Origin: Bacteroidales bacterium
GTDB lineage: Bacteria > Bacteroidota > Bacteroidia > Bacteroidales > UBA932
NCBI GenBank assembly: GCA_015060445.1
Contig: SUYL01000007.1
Location: 1-55,236, forward strand
Direction of reading: 5' to 3'
Length of the DNA: 55,236 bases
Shown here: positions 1 through 7,935 of the stretch, piece after piece
Position numbering within the stretch: position 1 is the stretch's first letter
How the letters are laid out: the number at the start of each line of letters is the position of its first letter
Program-made: the position numbers and the translations under genes
The notes under the pieces: model-generated
The model's input: the letters and a program-made list of their open reading frames with translations, nothing else
What the model was told of the DNA's origin: nothing
The model's database searches: none

Positions 1-89
1 ATACTACCAACATCAAAGACCTCTTTGCAAAACCTAACTACAATATTGTCAATGAACTGGATGGTTCTACCGAACCAAGTTTGTTTTAA
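1..89 (+). CDS. C-terminal end of an unidentified protein (partial)
   Basis: An open frame enters from the left edge and stops at the TAA at 87-89. The visible 28 residues end in ELDGSTEPSLF. The segment is hydrophilic, has no recognisable motif and is too short to assign a function. It is probably the end of a real gene because the frame stays open to the edge and the next gene begins on the opposite strand 33 bp further on, giving a convergent arrangement. It could also be a chance open frame. Confidence 0.45.
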   Translation, partial: TTNIKDLFAKPNYNIVNELDGSTEPSLF

Positions 90-121
90 TTGTTAAACTT
101 TATAATAATCGTCCGGAACTT

Positions 122-970
122 TTACCGGACAGCAATGATTTTGGATGCCAAATCATACCCTTCGTTGTACAAATCTTCAAGTTTGGATATATTTTTCTCC
201 ATTCTGCCAACCTGTACAGGTTTTATAGGGCGCAAAACTGTAATTTCCCCCTTATCTTCCATCTCCTCAATTTTAGAGAGGACAGCATTGTATTTGCTGT
301 TTCTGGCAATTATTGATTCTGCAAGGTGAGGGTATTTTCTGTAAAAAAGTTTTGGAAAAAATGCAGATGAAGAGATCTCCTTCCTGTAACCTCTGTTCCT
401 TGTAAGAACCACAAGGGAGTTTGTATAACCGTTGTCCCTTGCATATTCGAGCGGTATTGAATCTGCAATTCCTCCGTCGAGCATTGGAACTCCATTCACG
501 TATGAAATGGGACATACATACGGCAGACTGCTGGAAGCCCTCACAACCTCCATAATTCTCTTACGGTCATGTTTCTCCTCAAAATAGTTGGCCTCTCCAG
601 TATTGCAGTTGGTAGTAACCATAACATATCTCCCCTGCGAATTGGCCAGAGCATTGTAGTCATAAGGAATTATTTCATTTGGGAACTTGTTGAACAGCAG
701 GTCAAAATCCATAATGTTCCTTTGGGTGAAGAGATACTTGAATCCTATATACCCATACTTTTCCAAAAGGTCAATATTACTGTACTTTGCCCTTTTCATC
801 TGCCCCGACATATATGACAATCCGTTACATGCCCCAGCACTCACTCCAATGGTAAAAGGAAACTTAATCCCCCTCTCCATAAAATTGTCAAGCACTCCAC
901 ATGTAAATACCCCCCTCAGACCGCCACCTTCAAGCACCAGTGATGAGTATTCATCCAATCTGTACTCCAT
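122..970 (-). CDS. Patatin-like phospholipase family protein
   Basis: Predicted lipid acyl hydrolase using the Ser-Asp dyad of the patatin family. Counting from the upstream TTG at 1003, the oxyanion-hole motif EGGGLRG is at residues 25-31, the nucleophile motif GVSAG at 53-57 (Ser55) and the DGG motif with the catalytic Asp at 176-178. All three are intact, so the enzyme should be active. There is no signal peptide, which fits a cytoplasmic YjjU-like patatin. I choose the ATG at 970 (282 aa) over the TTG at 1003 because a Bacteroidota -7 box (TATATTTG on the minus strand, 983-990) lies inside the longer version, and the protein from 970 keeps the complete domain. The substrate is not evident. 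Confidence 0.85.
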   Translation of the reverse strand: MEYRLDEYSSLVLEGGGLRGVFTCGVLDNFMERGIKFPFTIGVSAGACNGLSYMSGQMKRAKYSNIDLLEKYGYIGFKYLFTQRNIMDFDLLFNKFPNEIIPYDYNALANSQGRYVMVTTNCNTGEANYFEEKHDRKRIMEVVRASSSLPYVCPISYVNGVPMLDGGIADSIPLEYARDNGYTNSLVVLTRNRGYRKEISSSAFFPKLFYRKYPHLAESIIARNSKYNAVLSKIEEMEDKGEITVLRPIKPVQVGRMEKNISKLEDLYNEGYDLASKIIAVR

Positions 971-982
971 AACATTTTTTTG

Positions 983-990
983 CAAATATA
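983..990 (-). promoter_or_regulatory. -7 box of the patatin gene
   Basis: TATATTTG on the minus strand matches the Bacteroidota -7 consensus TAnnTTTG. A weak ATTG sits 21 nt upstream where TTTG is expected. Transcription would begin only a few bases before the ATG at 970, which supports that start. The upstream region overlaps the arm of the 1002-1131 hairpin. Confidence 0.5.
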
Positions 991-1001
991 ATTTTTTCTT
1001 C

Positions 1002-1131
1002 AATCACGTCGCAATTTTGTACAATTATGTAGGAATCAGGTACTTATAAATAAAGCAGTACTGTGAATTTTACAATACTGCTTTTATAATGGATTGAAAA
1101 TTAAGTAATTGTACAAAATCACGTCGTGATT
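1002..1131. repeat. Long imperfect inverted repeat enclosing a terminator
   Basis: The 26-nt arm at 1002-1027 pairs with 1106-1131 at 23 of 26 positions. The three differences cluster in the middle of the arm, and the outer AATCACG and inner ATTTTGTACAATTA blocks are perfect. The arms enclose a separate terminator hairpin. The right arm overlaps the last codon of the thiol peroxidase gene and the left arm covers the promoter region of the patatin gene, so the structure links the end of one minus-strand gene to the start of the next. No mobile-element gene is inside. Confidence 0.65.
1052..1084 (-). terminator. Terminator of the thiol peroxidase gene
   Basis: AAAGCAGTA (1052-1060) pairs with TACTGCTTT (1076-1084). 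Read on the minus strand the stem is followed by a T-rich tract (TTTATTT). It lies 45 bp past the tpx stop. Confidence 0.65.
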
Positions 1132-1627
1132 ATATATGCCTCAATACCTCATCATAATCCGGCTCCTGAGTAATTTCAGGTACAAGTTGTACGTACCTTA
1201 CAATCTGGTCAGGATCAATTACTATTACTGCTCTTGCCAGCAATCCCTGAAGTGGACCATCTTCCATAAATACTCCGTAATTCTTGGAGAAGTCTGAGCA
1301 TCTGAAATCTGATAAAGTTATTACATTCTCAATTCCTTCAACAGTACAGAATCTTGAATGGGCAAATGGAAGATCTCTTGATATGGCCAATACAAGGGTG
1401 TCTTTCATATGTGAAGCCAACTGGTTGAATTTACGCACACTTGTTGCGCAAACACCTGTGTCAAGGCTTGGAAATATGTTGAGAACCAAAGTTTTCCCTT
1501 TTAAATCATTAATATTGATTGTGGCAAGGTCAGTTTTCACAAGTTCAAAATATGGTGCGAGTTTGCCAACCTCTGGCAAATTGCCGGAAAGAGTAACCGG
1601 ATGCTTCTTGAAATTTACTTTTTTCAT
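1130..1627 (-). CDS. tpx: Thiol peroxidase (atypical 2-Cys peroxiredoxin, Tpx)
   Basis: Reduces hydrogen peroxide and alkyl hydroperoxides in the cytoplasm using thioredoxin as the electron donor. From the ATG at 1627 the protein is 165 aa, the usual Tpx length. The peroxidatic cysteine is Cys60 in DTGVCATS and the resolving cysteine is Cys94 in SRFCTVEG, the spacing typical of the Tpx subfamily. The N-terminal VTLSGNLPEVGKLAP block is also characteristic. The frame extends eight codons further upstream to 1651, but the family starts at MKK. Together with the desulfoferrodoxin at 44477 it suggests an anaerobe with several oxygen-defence enzymes. Confidence 0.93.
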   Translation of the reverse strand: MKKVNFKKHPVTLSGNLPEVGKLAPYFELVKTDLATININDLKGKTLVLNIFPSLDTGVCATSVRKFNQLASHMKDTLVLAISRDLPFAHSRFCTVEGIENVITLSDFRCSDFSKNYGVFMEDGPLQGLLARAVIVIDPDQIVRYVQLVPEITQEPDYDEVLRHI

Positions 1628-1726
1628 ATCAATGTTTTTAAGAGTTAACAAAAAATGAATTATTATGTTTAAATTTACATTTCAAATTTGAATATAAAAA
1701 GTATTAATATTTAATAATTCAAAAGT

Positions 1727-2416
1727 ATGAAAAAAATTCTTATCTTCTTATCACTAATTTTAGTGATTTGTTCATGCTGCAACCAACCTGTTGCAAATCA
1801 GGAGGCAGACTCCCCAAAGGAAGCACAGATGAGGGCAATGGGCCTTGTTGACATTCATGATCTTGACTCTACACTTGCTGTAGATCTTATTTATGCAAAA
1901 CCTTATAACTTTATGGGTAAGGTCCTTTACAAAGATGTCAAGAAAGCATTCATGCTTCCAGAAACAGCAGAAAAACTTGTGAAGGCAAACAAACTGCTCA
2001 AATCCATAAGACCGGACCTCAACCTTATAGTATATGATGCTGCCCGCCCTGTAAGTATACAGCAGGAGATGTGGGACAGTGTAGAGGGAACAGACATGGA
2101 AGACTTTGTTGCAAACCCTGCAAGAGGCGGCGGAAACCACAATTTTGGCAATGCAGTTGATGTAACCATTATTGACTGTACAGGTCACCCAATTCCAATG
2201 GGGGCAGAATACGATTGTTTTGCAGACCATAGCAGGGTTAACATTGAGCAGCAGTTGCTGGATGAAGGAGTCATTACTAAAAGGGAACTGGAAAACAGGC
2301 TTCTATTGAGGAAGGTCATGACTGAGAGCGGCTTTCTTACAATAGATGAAGAGTGGTGGCATTTCGACAACAGGCCTACCAAATACGCAAGGGAAAACTT
2401 CCAATTGATCCCATAA
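1727..2416 (+). CDS. D-alanyl-D-alanine dipeptidase, VanX/DdpX-like lipoprotein (M15D)
   Basis: Zinc dipeptidase of the VanX family, expected to hydrolyse D-Ala-D-Ala released from peptidoglycan. The 229-aa protein starts with a lipoprotein signal (hydrophobic core, then ICSC with the acylated Cys about residue 17), so it is probably anchored in the envelope facing the periplasm. Zinc ligands are visible: His138 and Asp145 in HNFGNAVDVT, and His212 in EWWHFD, with Glu209 as likely catalytic base. There is no vanH or vanA neighbour, so a cell-wall recycling or nutritional role is likelier than vancomycin resistance. It has its own terminator and is transcribed divergently from tpx. Confidence 0.88.
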   Translation: MKKILIFLSLILVICSCCNQPVANQEADSPKEAQMRAMGLVDIHDLDSTLAVDLIYAKPYNFMGKVLYKDVKKAFMLPETAEKLVKANKLLKSIRPDLNLIVYDAARPVSIQQEMWDSVEGTDMEDFVANPARGGGNHNFGNAVDVTIIDCTGHPIPMGAEYDCFADHSRVNIEQQLLDEGVITKRELENRLLLRKVMTESGFLTIDEEWWHFDNRPTKYARENFQLIP

Positions 2417-2438
2417 CCATTTTCCCGACAGATAATTG

Positions 2439-2475
2439 AGGTTGGCAACAGTATATCTGATTGCCAACCTTTTTT
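2439..2475 (+). terminator. Terminator of the VanX-like gene
   Basis: AGGTTGGCAA (2439-2448) pairs perfectly with TTGCCAACCT (2461-2470), and the stem runs into a T tract (2470-2475). It lies 23 bp past the stop codon. Confidence 0.85.
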
Positions 2476-2522
2476 ATATTCCCGACAACTCTCTTCCATT
2501 AATGAATTTAATGTTCAATTCT

Positions 2523-2744
2523 TCTGCACATTCTCCGCGGGAACCAAGTACCTTCGTTCATGCCCGTCAGAGGCTGCTCGGCTGAAAAAATCATCTTGAC
2601 GGCTAACTCCTCATTTTTAGCCATCCTCCGGATGTCTAACATTCGTCAGACACACACCGTCACGAGACGATGATTTTTTCATCCTCCCTTACCGCCTCTT
2701 CCGGGAAATCACTCAGGTACTTGTTCCCTCCCCGAATGTGCAGA
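2523..2744. repeat. Long intergenic imperfect hairpin, element A
   Basis: A 222-bp stretch without a plausible gene whose two halves pair over most of their length. Paired blocks from outside in: 2523-2533 with 2734-2744 (11 bp, perfect), 2539-2553 with 2715-2728 (14 bp with one bulge), 2584-2595 with 2669-2680 (12 bp, perfect) and 2597-2602 with 2657-2662 (6 bp). Inside, GGCTA/TAGCC (2601-2605, 2618-2622) and TGTCT/AGACA (2633-2637, 2648-2652) could form two small hairpins, though the first overlaps the last stem by two bases. It could be a structured RNA or a degenerate mobile palindrome; the transcribed strand is unclear. Confidence 0.7.
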
Positions 2745-2770
2745 CCAATAGTACTATTCAGTAAATAATA

Positions 2771-3001
2771 TATTTGCAGAATTTGTAACGGAAGGGAATA
2801 AAGGTCAGGTGACTCCTGGAACGGCGTAAGCAACCATTGCAGATGTGCCGTAAGATTCCCGTCTGTCTGAACAGATGCCTCTTCGTGGATAAACTGGGGC
2901 ATCTGTGAGTTAGGGAATCAGGCACAGATGCAACAGGTTGCCAGCCAGGTGGAAGGTGGAACCTGACATTTATCCTCTGTAGTGAAAAATTCTGCAAAAT
3001 A
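2771..3001. repeat. Long intergenic imperfect hairpin, element B
   Basis: A second palindrome 26 bp after element A. Paired blocks from outside in: 2776-2784 with 2987-2995, 2798-2802 with 2969-2973, 2804-2810 with 2961-2967, 2830-2835 with 2936-2941, 2837-2841 with 2929-2933, 2844-2849 with 2921-2926, 2854-2860 with 2913-2919, and 2872-2879 with 2898-2905. The order is perfectly nested, giving one rod about 110 bp long with internal bulges and an 18-nt loop. Open frames here are short and look like by-products of the symmetry. No protein gene is supported between 2417 and 3135. Confidence 0.7.
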
Positions 3002-3080
3002 CTCATTTTATATGAAGGAATAATTTATGTATAGGATTGAGGGGCAGTATTGATTAGTTAGTGGTATGTTGGGATATAAT

Positions 3081-3111
3081 AAAAAATGGAGACCCGTGGT
3101 GGATCTCCATT
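3081..3111 (-). terminator. Terminator of pckA
   Basis: AATGGAGA (3085-3092) pairs with TCTCCATT (3104-3111). On the minus strand the stem is followed by a run of T (complement of the A run at 3081-3086). It is placed 25 bp past the pckA stop. Confidence 0.8.
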
Positions 3112-3135
3112 ATTTATGCGGATTGTCGGCAGGGA

Positions 3136-4740
3136 TTATAGTTGTGGACCTGCAGCAACCAATGCTTTACCAGCCTCATTTCCGGTGAACTTGTTGAAGT
3201 TCTTGATGAATCTGCCGGCAAGATCTTTTGCTTTTTCCTCCCACTGTGAAGCATCAGCATAAGTGTCTCTTGGATCAAGAATGCCTGAGTCAACACCAGG
3301 AAGTGCTGTAGGAACTTTGAATCCGAAGAATGGAATCTCTTTAGTTTCAGCCTTGTCAATTGAACCGTCAAGGATAGCATCAATGATTCCACGGGTATCT
3401 CTAATTGAGATACGTTTGCCAGTTCCGTTCCATCCGGTATTTACAAGGTATGCAGTTGCACCTGACTGCTCCATTCTCTTAACAAGTTCCTCACCGTATT
3501 TGGTTGGGTGAAGTGAAAGGAATGCTGCACCGAAACATGCTGAGAATGTAGGAGTAGGCTCAGTAATACCGCGCTCTGTACCAGCCAATTTAGCAGTAAA
3601 ACCAGACAGGAAGTAATATTTGGTCTGCTCTGGAGTAAGGATAGATACTGGAGGCAAAACACCAAATGCATCTGCTGACAAGAAGATCACTTTCTTAGCA
3701 GCCGGTGCTTTTGAAACCGGTTTTACAATATTGTTGATGTGGTAGATTGGGTAAGAAACACGTGTGTTCTCAGTTACACTCTTGTCTGCAAAGTCTATCT
3801 TGCCGTTAGCATCTACTGTTACGTTCTCCAAAAGGGCGTCTCTCTTAATTGCATTGTAGATATCTGGCTCTGCCTCTGCACTCAAGTTGATAACTTTTGC
3901 GTAGCAACCACCCTCAAAGTTGAAGATACCGTCATCATCCCAACCGTGCTCGTCATCACCAATCAACTCACGTTTAGGGTCAGTTGAAAGGGTTGTCTTG
4001 CCTGTACCTGAAAGGCCAAAGAAGATTGCAGTCTCACCAGCCTTGTTGGTATTTGCAGAGCAGTGCATTGAAGCAATGCCTTTCAATGGAAGAAGATAGT
4101 TCATGTATGAGAACATACCTTTCTTCATCTCACCGCCGTACCAGGTATTGATGATAATCTGCATTTTCTCTGTAAGGTTGAATACTACGGCAGTCTCTGA
4201 GTTCAAACCAAGTTCCTTATAGTTTTCAACTTTTGCTTTTGAAGCGGTAAGAACCACAAAATCAGGCTCGCCATAATTTGCAAGTTCCTCCTCTGTAGGA
4301 CGGATGAACATGTTCTTTACAAAGTGAGCCTGCCATGCAACCTCCATAATGAAACGCACTTTAATGCGTGTGTTCTCGTTGGCACCGCAGAAAGTATCTA
4401 CTACATATAGTTTCTTGTTTGACAACTCATCCTGTGCAATTTTCTTCAACTCAGCCCAAGTCTCTTTTGTAACAGGCTTGTTGTCATTCTTGTATTCCTC
4501 TGAAGTCCACCAGATGGTGTCTTTGGAAGTCTCGTCCATTACAAAGAATTTGTCTTTAGGGGAACGGCCTGTATAAACGCCTGTCATAACGTTTACAGCA
4601 CCCAACTCTGTAACCTGACCAACCTCAAAACCCTCAAGACCAGGTTTGGTTTCCTCTGCGTAAAGCACATCGTATGAAGGGTTATGCAAAACCTCTTTCA
4701 CTCCGGTAATACCGTACTTGCTTAAATCTACTTGTGACAT
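3136..4740 (-). CDS. pckA: Phosphoenolpyruvate carboxykinase (ATP)
   Basis: Interconverts oxaloacetate plus ATP and PEP plus CO2 plus ADP. In anaerobic Bacteroidales it usually runs toward oxaloacetate, fixing CO2 and making ATP on the way to succinate. The 534-aa length is standard. Visible motifs are the substrate-binding RSPKDK (59-64), the P-loop GLSGTGKTT (242-250) and the metal-binding [11 protein letters not shown] (259-269), all typical of the ATP-dependent class. It is monocistronic, with its own terminator, and transcribed divergently from recQ. A -7 box (TATATTTG on the minus strand, 4788-4795) lies 48 bp before the ATG, leaving a leader of about 40 nt. Confidence 0.97.
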   Translation of the reverse strand: MSQVDLSKYGITGVKEVLHNPSYDVLYAEETKPGLEGFEVGQVTELGAVNVMTGVYTGRSPKDKFFVMDETSKDTIWWTSEEYKNDNKPVTKETWAELKKIAQDELSNKKLYVVDTFCGANENTRIKVRFIMEVAWQAHFVKNMFIRPTEEELANYGEPDFVVLTASKAKVENYKELGLNSETAVVFNLTEKMQIIINTWYGGEMKKGMFSYMNYLLPLKGIASMHCSANTNKAGETAIFFGLSGTGKTTLSTDPKRELIGDDEHGWDDDGIFNFEGGCYAKVINLSAEAEPDIYNAIKRDALLENVTVDANGKIDFADKSVTENTRVSYPIYHINNIVKPVSKAPAAKKVIFLSADAFGVLPPVSILTPEQTKYYFLSGFTAKLAGTERGITEPTPTFSACFGAAFLSLHPTKYGEELVKRMEQSGATAYLVNTGWNGTGKRISIRDTRGIIDAILDGSIDKAETKEIPFFGFKVPTALPGVDSGILDPRDTYADASQWEEKAKDLAGRFIKNFNKFTGNEAGKALVAAGPQL

Positions 4741-4787
4741 AATTTTATATTGTTTTATAAAGTTTATAATTCACTTTTTACCGTTGG

Positions 4788-4795
4788 CAAATATA
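4788..4795 (-). promoter_or_regulatory. -7 box of pckA
   Basis: TATATTTG followed by C on the minus strand fits the Bacteroidota consensus TAnnTTTG. No good TTTG is seen about 19 nt upstream. Confidence 0.5.
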
Positions 4796-4853
4796 ACTAA
4801 AATAGTACAATCTGCCGCAATACATATCATCAAAATGTTTGCCAAAAATATTA

Positions 4854-4861
4854 TAAATTTG
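4854..4861 (+). promoter_or_regulatory. -7 box of recQ, overlapping one TGTCGGGA octamer
   Basis: TAAATTTG fits the -7 consensus and lies 20 bp before the recQ ATG. Its last two bases are the first two of the octamer at 4860, so any protein bound to the octamer would sit on the transcription start. No TTTG is seen at the ideal upstream distance. Confidence 0.45.
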
Positions 4862-4880
4862 TCGGGAGTAAAAATGTCAT

Positions 4881-6776
4881 ATGATTAAGGGGATTTTAAA
4901 GAAATATTGGGGATATGATGAATTCCGGCCCATGCAGCAGGAGATAATTTCTTCAGCACTTGCGGGAAAGGATACACTTGCACTCATGCCTACAGGTGGG
5001 GGAAAATCTGTATGTTTCCAGGTTCCCGCTATGGCAAGGGAGGGTATATGCCTTGTAGTTTCACCCCTTATTGCTTTAATGAAAGACCAGGTGCAAAATC
5101 TTGGAAGTAAGGGTATTAAGGCCCTGGCTGTCTATTCGGGAATGACATACAGCCAGATTGACGCAGCACTGGACAATGCAATTTATGGAGATTACAAATT
5201 TCTCTATGTATCTCCCGAAAGGCTCCACACGGGAATATTCAGGGAGAGGGTAAAGAAGATGGATATCAATTTCCTGGTTGTGGATGAAGCGCACTGTATT
5301 TCACAATGGGGTTATGATTTCCGTCCTGCATATCTGGAAATCAGCAGGATAAAGGAACTGATAAATGATGTGCCGGTAATTGCCCTTACCGCCACTGCCA
5401 CAAAGTCAGTTGCTGAGGATATAATGAGGATACTGAATTTTTCGGAGCCTAATGTCATTTCTTCTGGATTTGAAAGGAATAATCTCTCATATGTGGTTAG
5501 AAATGTGGATGATAAGTTTGGCAATATGCTCAAGATATGCAATGGGGTGCCGGGTACTGGAATCGTTTATGTGAGGGAGAGGAAAAGATGTGAGGAGATT
5601 TCATCATTTCTGCGCCAAAATGGCATAACTGCGGACTTCTACCATGCGGGGTTGAGCAAAGAACTGCGCAATGCCAAACAGGATTCATGGATAAAGGGTC
5701 AGACAAGGGTAATTGTTGCGACCAATGCATTTGGAATGGGAATAGACAAACCGGATGTGAGGTTTGTAATCCATTATGACATGCCAGATTCGCTTGAAGC
5801 ATATTTCCAGGAAGCGGGGAGGGGAGGACGCGACGGGAAACGTTCATACGCCACAATGTTATGGAACAGTACAGACATTTCCCGCCTCAGGCAGATACAT
5901 ACAATTTCTTTTCCCGACATCCAGTACATAAAGGAGATTTACCAGAAGGTCTTCATCTATCTCAACATTCCTTATGAAGAGGGGAAGGAGAGTGTGAACA
6001 AATTCAATCTTGTGGAGTTTTCCAAGAAGTATTCACTCAACTCTGTTTCTGCCTATTATGCAATTAAATACCTGGAACAGGAGGGGTACTGGGAACTTAC
6101 GGATGAACTTGACAACCCGTCAAGAATAATGTTTGCAGTTGGAAGGGATGAACTCTACAAAGTTCAGATAGACAATCCGGCACTTGACAGTTTCATAAAA
6201 TCCATTCTGAGGATATATACTGCATTATTCTCCAGATTGACCCCTATTGATGAAGAGTACATTGCCAGGGTAACTATGGATTCACCTGCAGGGGTTAAGG
6301 AAAAACTGAAACAACTTTCGGGGCTGAGGATTATCAAATATATTCCAAAAGTGCGTACACCTCTCATTATCATGAACTATGAGAGACTTGTTGAGTCAAA
6401 CCTGTACATATCCCAAAAGAGATACCGGGAGAGAAAAGACCTATATCAGAAAAGGATAGAGAGCATCATTTCATACGTTAAGGAGGATAGCGTATGCAGG
6501 AGCAGGATGCTTATAGACTACTTTGGCCAGGAGGTTAAAGATGAATGCGGAATATGTGATGTATGCATAAGGAACAGGAACAATTCAAATTTCTCTTCCC
6601 GACAATTGGCTGTAAGGAAGCATATTCTGGAACTGCTCGGCAAAAATGGCAGGATGAAGATTGGGCAGATTGAAACTATAGCGGCAGATGAATACAAATT
6701 CTACCTGCAAGTACTCCGGGAAATGATTGACAATGGGGAGGTATCCGCCAACGGAGAATATATTGAAAGGAAATGA
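4881..6776 (+). CDS. recQ: ATP-dependent DNA helicase RecQ
   Basis: 3'-5' superfamily 2 DNA helicase acting in recombination and fork repair. The order is helicase core then RQC domain. Walker A is MPTGGGKS (36-43), the DEAH box is at 135-138 and motif VI lies in QEAGRGGRDG. The RQC zinc site has Cys539, Cys556, Cys559 and Cys562. At 631 aa there is room for a winged helix but only a short tail, so a complete HRDC domain seems absent; many Bacteroidota RecQ paralogues are like this. The gene is alone on its strand and ends two bases before the maf stop, so the two genes are convergent with essentially no space between them. Confidence 0.96.
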   Translation: MIKGILKKYWGYDEFRPMQQEIISSALAGKDTLALMPTGGGKSVCFQVPAMAREGICLVVSPLIALMKDQVQNLGSKGIKALAVYSGMTYSQIDAALDNAIYGDYKFLYVSPERLHTGIFRERVKKMDINFLVVDEAHCISQWGYDFRPAYLEISRIKELINDVPVIALTATATKSVAEDIMRILNFSEPNVISSGFERNNLSYVVRNVDDKFGNMLKICNGVPGTGIVYVRERKRCEEISSFLRQNGITADFYHAGLSKELRNAKQDSWIKGQTRVIVATNAFGMGIDKPDVRFVIHYDMPDSLEAYFQEAGRGGRDGKRSYATMLWNSTDISRLRQIHTISFPDIQYIKEIYQKVFIYLNIPYEEGKESVNKFNLVEFSKKYSLNSVSAYYAIKYLEQEGYWELTDELDNPSRIMFAVGRDELYKVQIDNPALDSFIKSILRIYTALFSRLTPIDEEYIARVTMDSPAGVKEKLKQLSGLRIIKYIPKVRTPLIIMNYERLVESNLYISQKRYRERKDLYQKRIESIISYVKEDSVCRSRMLIDYFGQEVKDECGICDVCIRNRNNSNFSSRQLAVRKHILELLGKNGRMKIGQIETIAADEYKFYLQVLREMIDNGEVSANGEYIERK

Positions 6777-6778
6777 CC

Positions 6779-7369
6779 TTATAAGGCCATTTCCTTAAGT
6801 TTATTGTACAAAATGTGGACAGGGAGCCCCATTACATTGAAAAAAGAGCCCTCAATCCCTCTTATACCGGCGTACCCAACCCAGTCCTGTACACCATAAG
6901 CACCGGCCTTGTCGTAGGGTTTATATGTATCTATATAATATTCAATCTCTTCTGCAGAAAGATGTCCGAAATGGACATCCGTTGATGCTGTAAATGTAAT
7001 GATTTTGGAGTTGCTTCTCAGACACACACCGGTAAGCACTTTATGTTTGTTGTCAACCAGTTTTGCAATCATCCGTATTGCATCATCCCTGTCTAAAGGT
7101 TTACCCATTATCTCATCACTGCAAAGCACCATGGTATCTGCAGTAATGAGTATCTCATCATCCTCAAGTTCCCTATGGAATCCATATGATTTTCCTATGG
7201 CCATATTCTCGGGTATCTGGGTAAAGGAAATATTGTCGGGAAGGGACTCCTCAAATGAATTAACAGTATCAACGGTAAAATCAACCCCCAATCCTGCAAG
7301 AAGTTCCCTTCTGCGGGGGGATGCGGAACCAAGGACAATCCTTTTGCCTTTGAGCAATTTGTTAAGCAT
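6779..7369 (-). CDS. maf: Maf family nucleotide pyrophosphatase
   Basis: Predicted dTTP/UTP-type nucleoside triphosphate pyrophosphatase that removes non-canonical or excess nucleotides. The 196-aa protein has the signature LGSASPRRRELL (13-24), the Lys/Asp motif in ILITADTMV and the GxxxDKAGAYGVQ block. It is the last gene of a three-gene minus-strand cluster (DUF2520, KdsC, Maf), with only 6 bp between the kdsC stop and its ATG, so the genes are almost surely co-transcribed. The KdsC-Maf pairing recurs in Bacteroidota. Confidence 0.92.
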   Translation of the reverse strand: MLNKLLKGKRIVLGSASPRRRELLAGLGVDFTVDTVNSFEESLPDNISFTQIPENMAIGKSYGFHRELEDDEILITADTMVLCSDEIMGKPLDRDDAIRMIAKLVDNKHKVLTGVCLRSNSKIITFTASTDVHFGHLSAEEIEYYIDTYKPYDKAGAYGVQDWVGYAGIRGIEGSFFNVMGLPVHILYNKLKEMAL

Positions 7370-7375
7370 AATGCA

Positions 7376-7933
7376 CTATTTTTTAGGATCATCCATTCCC
7401 TGACCGAATTTTCCGGCATATAAAGAGGCATCAAACTCCCACTTGCCCTGAATCTTGAGGACCTGCTCAATAAGGTCCCTCACACATCCGCGTCCCCCCG
7501 GGTATAACGACACATAATCACATACATCCTTTACCTCCTGTACTGCATCTGAAGGGCACACTGCAAGTCCGCACTCCTTTAGGATAGGGATATCCGGAAT
7601 ATCGTCACCTACGAATGCAACCTCTTTTGGAGAAATGCCGCATTTGTTGCAGAAATCATAGAAATCAGGCAATTTGTCCCTTGATTTCAAATATATATGC
7701 TCCACTCCAATCCCCTGGAACCTTTTCCTCACAGATTCAGAATAACCGCCTGTAATTATTGCTATATGATAACCGCACAAATATGCCCATCTTACACCGT
7801 AACCGTCCTTTGCATTATGGATACGCAAAAGGTCTCCGTCTGGCATCACCAGAACGCTCCCGTCTGTAAAGACTCCATCTACATCAAATGCAAATCCTTT
7901 GATATCTTTCAGTTTAGTCTTGTAATTGCTCAT
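7376..7933 (-). CDS. kdsC: KdsC-type HAD phosphatase (KDO-8-phosphate phosphatase)
   Basis: Removes phosphate from 3-deoxy-D-manno-octulosonate 8-phosphate to give KDO for the lipopolysaccharide core. At 185 aa it is a C0-type HAD without a cap domain, as expected for KdsC, which works as a tetramer. The nucleophile motif FDVDGVFTDG has Asp17 and Asp19; SRDKLP and FVGDDIPDIP provide the lysine and acidic metal sites. I take the ATG at 7933; a GTG at 7939 is in frame but its first four bases overlap the stop of the upstream gene. Related NeuA-linked phosphatases look similar, but KDO is the usual substrate in this context. Confidence 0.88.
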   Translation of the reverse strand: MSNYKTKLKDIKGFAFDVDGVFTDGSVLVMPDGDLLRIHNAKDGYGVRWAYLCGYHIAIITGGYSESVRKRFQGIGVEHIYLKSRDKLPDFYDFCNKCGISPKEVAFVGDDIPDIPILKECGLAVCPSDAVQEVKDVCDYVSLYPGGRGCVRDLIEQVLKIQGKWEFDASLYAGKFGQGMDDPKK

Positions 7934-7935
7934 AA

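Noticed and set aside
1772-2230. 152-codon open frame opposite the VanX-like gene
   Set aside because: It is the shadow of a gene with intact catalytic motifs and encodes a Cys-rich sequence without family features.
1727-2416. Vancomycin resistance gene vanX
   Set aside because: The VanX fold is present but vanH, vanA/B and vanRS are absent, so a resistance role is not supported.
2660-3006. Short open frames of about 80 codons in the 2417-3135 spacer
   Set aside because: They fall in the palindromic elements, have no plausible start context and show no domain; the symmetry of the elements explains them.
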